Below are positions 21,928 to 31,200 of a stretch of DNA of 64,000 bases, in pieces. Source of the DNA: CAVZOY01 sp963777095 (lineage in GTDB: Bacteria; Actinomycetota; Actinomycetes; Mycobacteriales; Geodermatophilaceae); NCBI GenBank assembly GCA_963777095.1, contig CAVZOY010000005.1:62001-126000 (forward strand), written 5' to 3'. Position numbers and translations under genes: made by a program. Under the pieces are notes generated by a model. That model searched no databases, had not been told where the DNA came from, and saw only the letters and a program-made list of their open reading frames with translations. Positions within the stretch are counted from its first letter, which is position 1, and every line of letters begins with the position of its first letter.

Positions 21928-22870
21928 GGGACACCTCCACGTCTCCGACGCCGGCATTGATGGTCAGGACGATCTCGGGATCGCCATCGTCGACCCAGGC
22001 ACCGAGTCCTGCGCCCGGGTAGACGCCGTCCTCCGTGCCCTCGCCGTCGAGGATCGATACGTCGCCGAGACCGTGGTTCACCTCGACACGGACGTCGGCG
22101 TCCTGAGGGACGAAGATGTCGACGTCGCCGATGCCGGCGTCCAGGCTGGTGCGGATGGGCCGGTCGAGGTCACTGACGTCGACGCCGCTCAGGTCGATCA
22201 GCAGGTCACCCACGCCGCCGTGGTACGTGGACTGCACCGCCTCGGCGTTCCCGGGCGCCCAGGTGCGGTCGCCGACGCCGCCGCGCATGCCTTCCCACGG
22301 GGCGGCGGAGGCGAACAGCAGCGCCACCGACAGGATGACCCCGAGCGCGATGAGTCCGCCCTTCGCCGACCGTCCGGTCGTGTAGGCGGCGGCCACCAGG
22401 CCGAGGCCGACCACCAGGAGGGCCGCGCCGAGGAAGACCCGCGGGCCCGGATCCCAGTCGGTGAGCCGGGTGAGCAGGGCCAGGACGCCCAGGGTGATGA
22501 GCAGCCCGGCGATGGTCACGCCGGGGACCGGCGAGCGTGGGCCGGCGGGTGCGGCGGGCGGCACGTAGGGCTCCTGCCCCGGGGGCGCGGCGGGAACGGC
22601 CGGCATCAGCAGCCAGAGCAGCAGGTAGACGAGGACGCCGGTGCCGCCGGCGAAGGCCAGGGCGATGAAGCCGACGCGCCACAGCAGCGCGTCGATGCCG
22701 CTGTAGCGGGCGAGGCCGCCCGCGACGCCACCGATCACCTTGTCGGTGCGGCTGCGGCGCAGCTGGCCCCGCACCGGCGGCCCGGGCGGGGGCGGCGGCG
22801 GGGGACCGTAGTACGGCGGGTCCAGGGACGGCGGTGCCGGCGGCGGTGCCGGGGGCGGAGCGGAAGTCAT
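21920..22870 (-). CDS. PspC-domain membrane protein with LiaF-like C-terminus
   Basis: 316 residues. A Pro-rich N-terminal arm (~35 residues), then a PspC domain (RTDKVIGGVAGGLARYSGID..LLWRVGF), about four membrane helices, and a C-terminal domain of repeated GVGDLLIDL/GIGDVDIFV/GLGDVSILDG/GVGDVEVS strands like the DUF4097/LiaF beta-helix. LiaF-type proteins hold a sensor kinase in check until cell-wall stress. The kinase gene at 23003 is divergent and itself starts with a PspC domain, a strong context link. Confidence 0.85.
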   Translation of the reverse strand: MTSAPPPAPPPAPPSLDPPYYGPPPPPPPGPPVRGQLRRSRTDKVIGGVAGGLARYSGIDALLWRVGFIALAFAGGTGVLVYLLLWLLMPAVPAAPPGQEPYVPPAAPAGPRSPVPGVTIAGLLITLGVLALLTRLTDWDPGPRVFLGAALLVVGLGLVAAAYTTGRSAKGGLIALGVILSVALLFASAAPWEGMRGGVGDRTWAPGNAEAVQSTYHGGVGDLLIDLSGVDVSDLDRPIRTSLDAGIGDVDIFVPQDADVRVEVNHGLGDVSILDGEGTEDGVYPGAGLGAWVDDGDPEIVLTINAGVGDVEVSRA

Positions 22871-23002
22871 GCTCCGAGAGTGCCGACGCGCGACGGCGGA
22901 ATCCATCAGGGAACGCCCGGATCCGACCCTGGTCCTGCGGTCGGCCCCTTCCCGGGTGATTCCCCGTGTCGGGACCCCCTGCGCCGGTGCGACCATCAGG
23001 AG

Positions 23003-24202
23003 GTGACCCTCACCCCGGCCCCGGCGCCCGTGACTGCGCCGCCGCGCCCGCCGCTCGCGCGGCCGCGCACCGGCCGGATGATCGCCGGCGTGGCCGTCGG
23101 CACCGCCACGCACCTGCGGCTGGATCCCCTCGTCGTCCGCATCGGGTTCGTCGTGCTCGGAACCGCCGGCATCGGCATCGTCGCCTACGCCCTGCTGTGG
23201 CTGACCATGCCCGCCACGGACGTACCGCCCCCCTCCCAGGACGGCGGAGCGGCCCCGCAGCGGACGCCGCGGCAGTTCGTCGCCCTCGGCGCGATCGCGC
23301 TGACGTCCTTCGTGCTGGTCCAGGGCCTGTCCAGCTGGGGCGGCAACCTCGTGCTGCCCCTGGTGCTGGTCGCCGGCGGACTGGCGGTGATCTGGCGGCA
23401 GATCGACGCGCCTCGCGGGTTCGCGATGCCCGGAGCCCGGTGGGCCCTCGCCGCGGGCGTGGCGCTCGCCGGCGCCGGCGTCGTCCTCCTGCTGGCGACC
23501 ACCGGCCAGCTGGACCAGGCCCGCGACGGCTTCGTCTTCACCCTGGTCATCCTGGCCGGGGTCGTGCTGGCCACCGCGCCGCTCTGGCGTCGGCTGCTCG
23601 ACTCGCGGGACGCCGAGCGGACGGCGCGGATCCGCTCCGAGGAGCGCGCCACGGTGGCCGCGCACCTGCACGACTCGGTGCTGCAGACCCTCGCACTCAT
23701 CCAGCGGCACGCGGACTCGCCCGCGGCGGTCGCCCGCCTGGCCCGCAGCCAGGAACGCGAGCTGCGCACCTGGCTCTACGAGCCGGCGGTGGCCACGGGC
23801 GGCACGTGGGCCGGGCTGGTGGCCGGCGCGGTGGCCGAGATCGAGGACGACTCCGAGTTCACCATCGAGCCGGTCGTCGTCGGCGACGCCCCGCTCGACG
23901 ACGCGCTGTCCGCATTGGGCGCGGCGGCCCGGGAGGCCCTGCTGAACGCGGCCAAGCACTCGGGGGCGCCGTCGGCCGACCTCTACTCGGAGGTGACGCC
24001 GGAGCGGGTGTCGGTGTTCGTCCGCGACCGCGGCAAGGGCTTCGACCCCGAGACGGTGCCGGACGACCGGCGGGGCCTGCGCGACTCGGTGGCCGGCCGG
24101 CTGGCCCGCCTCGGGGGGACGGCGACCGTGCGCTCCGCGCCGGGAGAGGGGACCGAGGTGGAGCTGATGCTGCCGAGGAGCCTGCAGAGGAGCACCGCAT
24201 GA
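23003..24202 (+). CDS. PspC-type sensor histidine kinase
   Basis: About 399 residues. N-terminal PspC domain (RMIAGVAVGTATHLRLDPLVVRIGF), four to five membrane helices to ~residue 190, then a NarL-partner kinase: dimerisation/phosphoacceptor region VAAHLHDSVLQTLALIQ and HATPase with LLNAAKHS and RDRGKGFDPETV plus GEGTEVELMLP. Likely receives an envelope signal via the divergent LiaF-like protein. GTG 23003 sits only a few bases after AGGAG, so the start is a little uncertain. The stop overlaps the regulator's ATG. Confidence 0.87.
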   Translation: MTLTPAPAPVTAPPRPPLARPRTGRMIAGVAVGTATHLRLDPLVVRIGFVVLGTAGIGIVAYALLWLTMPATDVPPPSQDGGAAPQRTPRQFVALGAIALTSFVLVQGLSSWGGNLVLPLVLVAGGLAVIWRQIDAPRGFAMPGARWALAAGVALAGAGVVLLLATTGQLDQARDGFVFTLVILAGVVLATAPLWRRLLDSRDAERTARIRSEERATVAAHLHDSVLQTLALIQRHADSPAAVARLARSQERELRTWLYEPAVATGGTWAGLVAGAVAEIEDDSEFTIEPVVVGDAPLDDALSALGAAAREALLNAAKHSGAPSADLYSEVTPERVSVFVRDRGKGFDPETVPDDRRGLRDSVAGRLARLGGTATVRSAPGEGTEVELMLPRSLQRSTA

Positions 24203-24876
24203 CCGCCGCGGAGGCCGTCGCCCGGCCGAGGGTGTTCCTCGTCGACGACCACGCGATGGTGCGCACCGGCGTGCGCGCCGAGCTGGGCGCCGACATCGAC
24301 GTCGTGGGAGAGGCCGCGGACGTCGTCGCGGCGGTCGAGGGCATCCGGGCGACCGTGCCCGACGTCGTCCTGCTCGACGTGCACCTGCCTGGGGGCGGCG
24401 GCCGCGCGGTCCTGGAGCAGGTGCGCGCCGAGCTGCCGACGGTGCGCTGGCTGGCGCTCTCGGTCTCCGACGCCGCCGAGGACGTCATCGCCGTGATCCG
24501 GGCCGGCGCGCGGGGCTACGTCACCAAGTCCATCTCGGGGCCCGACCTGCTCGACGCCGTCCGGCGGGTGGCCGACGGCGACGTCGTCTTCAGCCCACGG
24601 TTGGCCGGCTTCGTGCTCGACGCGTTCGCCGCCGGAGGTGTTCCCGCTGCGCCGGCGGAGGACCCGGCGGTCGATCCCGGGCTGGACCTGCTCAGCGCCC
24701 GGGAGCGCGAGGTGATGCAGCTGCTCGCCCGCGGCTACACCTACCGGGAGATCGGCTCGCGGCTGTTCATCTCGGTGAAGACGGTGGAGTCGCACGCGTC
24801 GAACGTGCTGCGCAAGCTGCAGCTGTCCAACCGCAACGAGCTGACCCGCTGGGCGGCGACGAACCGGTTGCTGTAG
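24199..24876 (+). CDS. NarL/LuxR-family response regulator
   Basis: 225 residues. Intact receiver (FLVDDHAMVRTGV, phosphoacceptor Asp in VVLLDVHLPG, LALSVSD, Lys in YVTKSI) and a LuxR HTH (LSAREREVMQLLARGYTYREIG...VKTVESHASNVLRKLQ). The ATG overlaps the kinase stop (ATGA), so the two are one operon and almost certainly cognate partners. Targets are probably the divergent PspC/LiaF genes. Confidence 0.93.
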   Translation: MTAAEAVARPRVFLVDDHAMVRTGVRAELGADIDVVGEAADVVAAVEGIRATVPDVVLLDVHLPGGGGRAVLEQVRAELPTVRWLALSVSDAAEDVIAVIRAGARGYVTKSISGPDLLDAVRRVADGDVVFSPRLAGFVLDAFAAGGVPAAPAEDPAVDPGLDLLSAREREVMQLLARGYTYREIGSRLFISVKTVESHASNVLRKLQLSNRNELTRWAATNRLL

Positions 24877-24900
24877 CTGCGCACGTAGAGTCCGGGGGCG

Positions 24901-26001
24901 ATGAACGCCGATCCGCTGGACGACCCGGCCATCGACCCGCTCGACGTCCCGGAGGTCGATCCGCTGCTGGACCGCGACTCCGGCTGGCCGCCGGTGTCGG
25001 TGGTCATGCCGGTGCGCAACGAGGCCCGCGACCTGGTCGAGAGCGTCGAGCAGATCCTCGGCCAGGAGTACGGCGGCGAGCTCGAGGTCGTCCTCGCGGT
25101 CGGGCCGTCGACCGACGGCACCGAGCGCATCGCCGACGACCTGTCCGCCGCCGACCCCCGCGTCCGGGTGGTGCCCAACCCCGCCGGCCGGACGCCGGCC
25201 GGGCTCAACGCCGGCATCCGTGCTGCGCAGCACGACGTCATCGTGCGGGTCGACGGGCACGGCATCCTGACGCCCGGCTACGTCACCCGCGCCGTGCAGC
25301 TGCTCGAGTCGACCGGGGCCGCCAACGTCGGCGGCGTCATGCTGGCCGTCGGGCAGACCGGCTTCGAGCAGGCGGTGGCGCACGCCTATCGCGCGCGCGT
25401 CGGACTCGGCGGCGGGCAGTTCCACGTCGGCGGCGACGAGGGCCCGGCCGACTCGGTCTACCTCGGCGTCTTCCGCCGCGAGGTGCTCGAGGGCCTCGGC
25501 GGCTTCGACGAGCACTTCCACCGCGCGCAGGACTGGGAGCTCAACCACCGGATCCGCTCGTCCGGCGGGGTGGTCTGGTTCTCGCCCGACCTCGGCGTCA
25601 CCTACCGGCCGCGCTCCTCGTGGGGCGACCTCGTGCAGCAGTTCTTCCACACCGGCCGCTGGCGCCGGGAGGTCATCCGGCAGCACCCCGAGACGGTCTC
25701 GCTGCGCTACCTCGCCCCGCCGACGGTCACCGCGGCGGTGCTCGCCGGCACGGCCGCCGGCACGGTCGGGTCGGTCGTCGGCATCCCGCCGTTCCGCTGG
25801 GGATGGCTGGCGCCGCTCGGCTACGGCAGCGGGGTGATGGCGGCGTCCCTGCTCGGCGCCCGTGGGCTGTCGTGGCGGGCGCGGGCCTGGCTGCCGATGG
25901 TGCTGGCGACGATCCACCTCAGCTGGGGCAGCGGGTTCCTGTTCGGCCGGCGGCCGCCGCGGCCGGCCGGGTCAGAAGCGGTTCAGGACGAACCGCGCTG
26001 A
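24901..26001 (+). CDS. ExoA-like family 2 glycosyltransferase, membrane-bound
   Basis: 366 residues. GT-A fold: VSVVMPVRNEARDL, VGPSTDGTERIADDL, VRVDGHG (the metal-binding acidic motif), then EDW-like QDWELNHRIR. Two to three C-terminal membrane helices (~residues 270-340). Domain layout resembles ExoA-type transferases of exopolysaccharide synthesis. It opens a patch of glycan genes, the rest of which lie on the opposite strand. Its 3' end overlaps the next gene convergently by about 30 bp. Confidence 0.86.
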   Translation: MNADPLDDPAIDPLDVPEVDPLLDRDSGWPPVSVVMPVRNEARDLVESVEQILGQEYGGELEVVLAVGPSTDGTERIADDLSAADPRVRVVPNPAGRTPAGLNAGIRAAQHDVIVRVDGHGILTPGYVTRAVQLLESTGAANVGGVMLAVGQTGFEQAVAHAYRARVGLGGGQFHVGGDEGPADSVYLGVFRREVLEGLGGFDEHFHRAQDWELNHRIRSSGGVVWFSPDLGVTYRPRSSWGDLVQQFFHTGRWRREVIRQHPETVSLRYLAPPTVTAAVLAGTAAGTVGSVVGIPPFRWGWLAPLGYGSGVMAASLLGARGLSWRARAWLPMVLATIHLSWGSGFLFGRRPPRPAGSEAVQDEPR

Positions 26002-26747
26002 CAGCCCGGCGGAGCGGAACCGCCGCGGCGAGCGCAGCACGAAGGCCAGCCGGGCGATCGGTGCCGTCGGCCCGAAGACGCGGCCGAAGATGGCCGAGCG
26101 GGCCCGCGCGTCCCGCAGCGTGCCGAAGCCGGCTCCCGAGGAGACGGTCGGGTGCACGGCCACCACCACGGGCACGAACCGGCACTCCAGCCCGGCCGCC
26201 AGCGCGTCGGCGATGAGGATGTACTCGTCGCCGAGGAAGTGCGGGTCGACGCCGGCGCCGAAGCGCTCGTCGAACCGGACACCGGCGCGGGCGAACGCGT
26301 CGCGCCGCACCATGATCTCGTAGGTTGCGGCCTTGCCGGAGTTCCAGCGGGTCAGCCGGACCGGCCGGGACGGGTAGGGCTTGCGCAGCCGGCCCCCCTC
26401 GTCGACCGCGATCGCCAGTACCAGCGCCAGGCCGGGGTTCGCCTCGAGCTCGCCGACGACCGACCGGACGCCCTCCTCGTGGAAGACGATGTCGTCGTCG
26501 GCGAACAGCACGTACCGGCCACGCGCCCCGTCGAGGACGGCGTTGCGGCTCTTGGTGACGCCGCGGGAGGTCCAGGAGCTCGTAACGGACGTCGTCCCGA
26601 CGCGGGGCGGCGTCCGGGACGCGGCCGTCGACGGCGCCCTGGACGACGATCAGGACCTCGACCTCGGGCCGCTGCTCGGGCAGCCGGATGGTCGGCGGCC
26701 CGCTCGGCGAGGACCGAGTAGCCGATGGTCAGCAGCGGCTCAGACAT
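25972..26747 (-). CDS. Glycosyltransferase-like protein, two frameshifts
   Basis: About 258 residues. ATG 26747 reads MSEPLLTIGYSVLAERAADIRLP after removing one base near 26690; a second slip near 26560-26568 restores LPRGVTKSRNAVLDGARGRYVLFADDDIVF. The DDD motif, RRDAFARAGVRFDERFG and DEYILIADALAAG fit a GT2-like fold using a nucleotide sugar. The ATG overlaps the end of the membrane protein at 26740, so both are probably one operon. Donor and acceptor unknown. Confidence 0.75.
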
Positions 26748-27537
26748 CGTCCTCGTCGTCGTGCGGCGGGATCTCGCTGAAGGCCCGTGCCCGCACGTAG
26801 CGCATGAGGCCCTTGGCGACCTCGGTCAGCGTCTGGCCGAGCATCCGCAGCGCGATGAACAGCACGAAGCCGGTGCCGGGCTCGATGTACTCGCCCAGGA
26901 TCATCCACAGCAGCACGCCGATGAGGACGACGACCCCGGCGTAGCCGAAGAGCGCGCCGGTCTCGCCGGCGATGACGCGGGTGCGGACCTTGGTCGCGTT
27001 GTCGACCGAGCGGTAGGCCAGCTGGGCGGCGCGGAACTCGCGCTGGGTGGACAGCTGCCGCCGGTAGATGAACGACAGGGAGAACCCGACGACGGCGACG
27101 GCGGCGATCACCGCCACGCCGAACAACGGCGCCAGCACGATCGTCGCCGCGACCACGACGGCGATCCGGCCCATCGTGCTCAGGATGGAGGTGACCTCCA
27201 TGGCCATGGCCCACCGCCAGGCGTCGCTGGCCTTGCTCACCCCGGAGTCGACCAGCGCCCGCTCGAAGACGTTGATCCGGTACTTCTCCCGCAGGAAGTT
27301 GACCACCCGCAGGCCGCCGAAGAAGACCAGGAACAGCACCACGAGCACGGTCGTCAGCGCGGTGCTGCGGTCGGACTTCGGCAGGATCAGCACCGAGAAC
27401 AGCTGGGTGGCGACCAGTTCGGTCATCGAGACGACCGCCGCCAGCGCCACGAGGCCGAGGACCACCATCCGGTCCCTGCGGACCGGGAAGAGCTCCTTGA
27501 CGCTCGTGCGGATGTCGCCCGCGATGGGCCAGGCCAC
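26740..27537 (-). CDS. ABC-exporter-like transmembrane domain without ATPase
   Basis: About 265 residues from GTG 27537, which lies 5 bp after the upstream gene's stop. Five to six membrane helices and exporter-type coupling features (REKYRINVFERALVDSGVSKA, RQLSTQREFRAAQLAYRSVDNATKVR) resemble the membrane half of a type I ABC exporter. No nucleotide-binding domain follows, and the acidic C-terminus is SEIPPHDDEDDV. It may pair with an ATPase elsewhere or have lost transport. Placed between two glycan genes. Confidence 0.65.
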   Translation of the reverse strand: MAWPIAGDIRTSVKELFPVRRDRMVVLGLVALAAVVSMTELVATQLFSVLILPKSDRSTALTTVLVVLFLVFFGGLRVVNFLREKYRINVFERALVDSGVSKASDAWRWAMAMEVTSILSTMGRIAVVVAATIVLAPLFGVAVIAAVAVVGFSLSFIYRRQLSTQREFRAAQLAYRSVDNATKVRTRVIAGETGALFGYAGVVVLIGVLLWMILGEYIEPGTGFVLFIALRMLGQTLTEVAKGLMRYVRARAFSEIPPHDDEDDV

Positions 27538-27542
27538 GACGG

Positions 27543-29357
27543 TTACCGCGTCACGGCGGCCACGGCACGCCGCAGGGCGTCCTCCACCTCGTCCTTCTTC
27601 GTCTCGCTGATGGTCAGGTCCAGGACCAGCGACTGCAGGTCGGTGGAGCGGAGGTCCAGCGGCACGGGAGCGGGTGTGATGGGTTCGAAGCCGACGCCGA
27701 GGGCGTAGTCGGTGTACTTCATGCCGTTGCCGGCGACCGCGTCGAGGTAGCCCTCGAACACGATCAGGGCGCACGGGATGCCGTAGGACTGGCACGTGAT
27801 GAGCACGTGCATCGCGCTGGTCACGACCTGCTCGTACTGCGCCAGCTCGGTGACGAAGGTGCGGATGTCGTCGGGGTGCGAGACGAGCACCTCCAGCTCG
27901 TCGTAGCCCTCGGGCAGGACCACCGGCAGGTTGCGGTGCTTGTGGTGGCGGACGAAGGCCTTGCGGCCGTTGGTCTCGCCCCGCTCGACCGGGATGATGC
28001 GGGACAGGATCGCCGCCGGGTCACCGAAGGACTCCACGGTCGGGCCGCCGCAGGACTTCAGGTGCTCGGCCGTGAGCGGCCCGCGGACCGAGATGTACTC
28101 GGCGGACGGGTCGAGCTGGTACTCGTCGCTGGAGATGCCCGTGCCGACGACGATCGAGTTCGGCTTGATGAAGCGGCCGATCGACCCGACCGAGACGACG
28201 TGCGTGCCGGCGGTGAGCGACGGCGCGGTCGGCGACTGGAAGAGGATCTTCCGGTCCGTGTAGTGGCCGATGATCAGTGGGCTGAGCCAGTCGCCGTAGT
28301 TGCCGGGGAACGGGCGGACCCACCAGACGAGGTCCAGCTTCTCCTCGGACGGGCGGGCGGAGAAGTGGCTGAAGCTCCGCGCCGCCGAGAGGGTGCTCTC
28401 CTCCTCGCGGGTCAGCACGCCCAGGCCGGCGAGGGCGGTCGTCGTCTGCTCCAGGGCCTCGGCTTCGCCGTCGATCCCGGCGCGCAGCGCCTGGTTGAGG
28501 AGCGCCTTGCGGCTCTTGGTGGTCGGCAGCGGGATCTTCATCCCGGTCGACATGGCCGAGCGCGGGGTGGAGTCCGAACCGGGCAGCAGGAGGCCGGTGG
28601 CCCCGCTCTTGTCCGCGAGCGAGATCAGCCGGCGACGGGCCGAGGGGGGCAGCTGCTCGACGACGCGCTTGCCGCCCTTGATGGCCTTCCGGCGGGCGTT
28701 GGCCGCACGACGGCGCCAGCCGCGGGTCGGCACGTCGGCAGCGTGCTGGACGACCTTGTCCCTGAAGTCGTCGACGTTGCCGCTGGAGCCGAACAGGAAG
28801 AAGGCCTGCCGGTCGGTCAGCGGACCGCCCTTACCGACGACGCAGGTCGACGGGATGATCTGGAAGGTGAGCTCGGTGGCGTTGGCCCGCCAGCCCTCCT
28901 CGAAGAAGTAGTCGTCGGTCGCCTTGACGTCCGAGCTGGCCTCGAACTTCGCGGCGTCGGTGACCATGCGGCGCGCCTCGGCCGTCGTGTTCACGCCCCA
29001 GAAGCACGGCTCCCAGAACCGGCCGCGCTTGTGGTAGCCGATGGTGCGGGGGTTGGAGAACCCGCGCTGGAAGCCGACGATGTCGGCCGTCGAGTTGCGC
29101 ACGAAGTCCGGCAGCGACAGCAACCGACAGTCGACGTCGATCCAGAAGACCTTGCTGTCGGGGTTCTCGTCGCAGATCCGCTTGAGGAACGGGACCTTCT
29201 GACGGCAGAGGTCGGCCCAGTCCTGGCCGGGCTGCTTGACGATCTCCTCGACGACGTACGTGACGCCCAGGTCGCTCAGGTTCTTCTTGAGCTCTTCGCC
29301 GTGGCGGCGGTAGTACTCGTCATCGGTATGGAACGAGCACACGATGAAATCGTTCAT
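27543..29357 (-). CDS. Two-domain protein: glycosyltransferase-like plus polysaccharide pyruvyl transferase
   Basis: About 604 residues from ATG 29357. The N-terminal ~230 residues (FIVCSFHTDDEYYRRHGEEL, acidic DVDCRLL motif, FWGVNTTAEARRM) look like a GT-A transferase. A basic linker with RRRAANARRKAIKGGKR follows. The C-terminal ~240 residues from WWVRPFPGNYGDWLSP with VRGPLTAEHLKSCG, FGDPAAIL and TSAMHVLITCQSYGIP match polysaccharide pyruvyl transferase, which adds pyruvate ketals to surface sugars. The frame is clean. Confidence 0.8.
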   Translation of the reverse strand: MNDFIVCSFHTDDEYYRRHGEELKKNLSDLGVTYVVEEIVKQPGQDWADLCRQKVPFLKRICDENPDSKVFWIDVDCRLLSLPDFVRNSTADIVGFQRGFSNPRTIGYHKRGRFWEPCFWGVNTTAEARRMVTDAAKFEASSDVKATDDYFFEEGWRANATELTFQIIPSTCVVGKGGPLTDRQAFFLFGSSGNVDDFRDKVVQHAADVPTRGWRRRAANARRKAIKGGKRVVEQLPPSARRRLISLADKSGATGLLLPGSDSTPRSAMSTGMKIPLPTTKSRKALLNQALRAGIDGEAEALEQTTTALAGLGVLTREEESTLSAARSFSHFSARPSEEKLDLVWWVRPFPGNYGDWLSPLIIGHYTDRKILFQSPTAPSLTAGTHVVSVGSIGRFIKPNSIVVGTGISSDEYQLDPSAEYISVRGPLTAEHLKSCGGPTVESFGDPAAILSRIIPVERGETNGRKAFVRHHKHRNLPVVLPEGYDELEVLVSHPDDIRTFVTELAQYEQVVTSAMHVLITCQSYGIPCALIVFEGYLDAVAGNGMKYTDYALGVGFEPITPAPVPLDLRSTDLQSLVLDLTISETKKDEVEDALRRAVAAVTR

Positions 29358-29533
29358 CAAAGGCATCCAGGTGCAGAGGGGCGCAGCCGCGGCACGAATC
29401 GCCGCCGGAGAGAGAGCGCCCACGATCGGGGTCCCGGCCAGTCTACGAGCCCCCCGGCGAAGCGGACGCGCGACACGGGTACGGACCCGTCCGTCCCACC
29501 CCGTCCGTCACACGCGGCACGCGCGGGTGCCGC

Positions 29534-30271
29534 TCAGGCGGTGTGCACGACGTGGAACGCCTCGGCGAGCCGGCCGTCGGGCAGGCCGTGCGTGCGCGCG
29601 GTCTGCCGCATCCAGTCGGTGACGAAGCGGGTCAGGTCGGGCAGATGGCCCACCTGGCTGACGTGCGAGCGGAGCGCGGCCAGCTTGCGCTCCACGACGT
29701 CGGTGACGTCGACGGCGTGGTCGGCGCGCGGGCTGGCGGTCAGCCACACCTCGGCGACGGTCCAGGCCTCCAGGCCCTCGTCGGCGAGCAGCTCGGCGAA
29801 AGCGAAGGGATTGCGGGCGTCGGGATAGACGGCGCGCAGCGTGGACTCGCCGACGATCATGTGGTCGGGGTGGCTGGCCCCGATCCGGTCCCAGAAGCGC
29901 TCGGGCGAGCTGGTCAGCACCCGCTGGGGGCGGACCTGCCGGATCACGCGGCTGATGTCGCGGCGCAGGTCGAGGGTGAGCTCCAGCCGGCCGTCGGGAT
30001 ACCCGAGGAAGCGCACGTCCTCCACACCGACCGCCGCGGCTGCCGCCCGCTGCTCGCCCTGCCGCAGCGGGCCCATCCGGTCGCGGGGAGTGTCGTCGAA
30101 CCCGCCGGCGTCCCCGTCGGTGACGATGCAGTAGGTGACCTCGGTCCCGGCCGCCGTCCAGGTGGCCACGGTGCCGGCGCTGCCGAAGTCGACGTCGTCG
30201 GGGTGGGCGAGCACGCACAGGGCGCGCTCGACGTGCTCGGCGGGACGGCGCGGGGCGAACGGCGAGGTCAC
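29534..30271 (-). CDS. PIG-L family deacetylase
   Basis: About 245 residues, GTG 30271. Zinc amidohydrolase of the MshB/Mca/PIG-L superfamily: AHPDDVDFG (His and Asp ligands) and SHPDHMIVGE (third His). Members deacetylate N-acetylglucosaminyl groups, for example in mycothiol synthesis, but this one is shorter than MshB and the substrate is not fixed. The 176 bp between it and the glycan genes show no clear signal. Confidence 0.88.
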   Translation of the reverse strand: MTSPFAPRRPAEHVERALCVLAHPDDVDFGSAGTVATWTAAGTEVTYCIVTDGDAGGFDDTPRDRMGPLRQGEQRAAAAAVGVEDVRFLGYPDGRLELTLDLRRDISRVIRQVRPQRVLTSSPERFWDRIGASHPDHMIVGESTLRAVYPDARNPFAFAELLADEGLEAWTVAEVWLTASPRADHAVDVTDVVERKLAALRSHVSQVGHLPDLTRFVTDWMRQTARTHGLPDGRLAEAFHVVHTA

Positions 30272-30282
30272 CCGCCGGAGCC

Positions 30283-30340
30283 TAGAGAAAGGACCCTCCT
30301 GCCCCCACCGCTCGAAGCTCGCAGCGGGCCTGCAGCAGGG
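30283..30340 (+). repeat. Dispersed palindromic repeat, family 1, copy C
   Basis: Begins TAGAGAAAGGACCC as in copy B. Outer arms CCCTCCTGC/GCAGCAGGG (one mismatch), inner CCGCT/AGCGG around CGAAGCTCGC. It lies in a divergent promoter region between the PIG-L and F420-type genes, so it cannot be a simple gene-end terminator at this site. Confidence 0.78.
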
Positions 30341-30378
30341 CACGTCGTGGAAGAGTGCCTCGCGAGGGGAGGACGGCC

Positions 30379-30855
30379 ATGAGCGCTGCGGCGACACGAC
30401 CTCCAAGAGTTCCGCCGTCGTGGTTCGTGCACACGGCCTGGCGCGTTCATCGCGCGCTCCACCGGCTCACCGGCGGCCGATTGCTGTGGACTCCGTCGAA
30501 CAAGCGCGGTTGGGGTGCGCTCCGCCTCACGACCGTCGGGCGGAAGTCCGGTCAGCCGCGCAGCGTGATCATCGGCTACATCGACGACGGCCCCGACCTC
30601 CTCGCGCTCGCGATGAACGGCTGGGAGGAGGGCCACCCCGCGTGGTGGCTGAACCTCCAGGCGCACCCGGACGCCGTCGTCCGATTGGCTGGCCAGGATC
30701 CCCGCCCGGTGCGCGCACGCCCTGCCATGGGGGAGGAGCGGAATCGGCTGTGGCAGCGGTGGGTCGCGATCGATCCGAGGCTCGACGAGCACGCCCGGCG
30801 GCGGTCGACCGAGACGCCCCTGATCGTCCTGGAGCCGGGCGACAGGACGGCCTGA
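30379..30855 (+). CDS. F420-dependent nitroreductase/quinone reductase family
   Basis: 158 residues, ATG 30379 with GGGAGG. A split-barrel deazaflavin-binding fold of the DDN family: LTTVGRKSGQPRSV (cofactor phosphate-binding) and GHPAWWLNLQAHPDAVV are near-invariant. It probably transfers hydride from F420H2 to a quinone-like substrate. Cytoplasmic or membrane-peripheral. Monocistronic. Confidence 0.88.
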   Translation: MSAAATRPPRVPPSWFVHTAWRVHRALHRLTGGRLLWTPSNKRGWGALRLTTVGRKSGQPRSVIIGYIDDGPDLLALAMNGWEEGHPAWWLNLQAHPDAVVRLAGQDPRPVRARPAMGEERNRLWQRWVAIDPRLDEHARRRSTETPLIVLEPGDRTA

Positions 30856-30869
30856 GCCCTGCCGGTGTT

Positions 30870-31055
30870 TCAGCCGCAGTCGATCCAGACGTTCGGCTGC
30901 TCTCCCTGCACGGTGCACAGCGGGTCGACACGCTTCTGTGCCTCGGTGTCGGTGGCGGGCAGGGCGGCGCCGATCCCTCCGGCGATCGCGGTCGCGAGCA
31001 GGACGACGGCGATCCGGCGGCGGGCGGCGGACGGCAGGGCGGTGGTGTTGCTCAT
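30870..31055 (-). CDS. Small exported or anchored peptide
   Basis: 61 residues, ATG 31055. A basic start (PSAARRRIAVVLLATAIAGGIG) is followed by one hydrophobic helix and a short polar tail with two cysteines (PLCTVQG and WIDCG) that may form a disulphide outside the membrane. No homologue recognised. It could have its own promoter: the 164 bp upstream are otherwise empty except for the sigma-factor terminator at 31201-31220. Confidence 0.5.
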   Translation of the reverse strand: MSNTTALPSAARRRIAVVLLATAIAGGIGAALPATDTEAQKRVDPLCTVQGEQPNVWIDCG

Positions 31056-31200
31056 GTCAGGTTCCCCTCTCCGGGCCGGCGCGACGTCCGCGCCGGAACG
31101 TCGTCCACGGTCGCGGAGGGGAGGGGTCGCGCACATCGGCCACGGGGGGGAATCGACCGGCTGACGCGGCGGCCGCGACGTCGGCCGGAGGGCCGATGCC

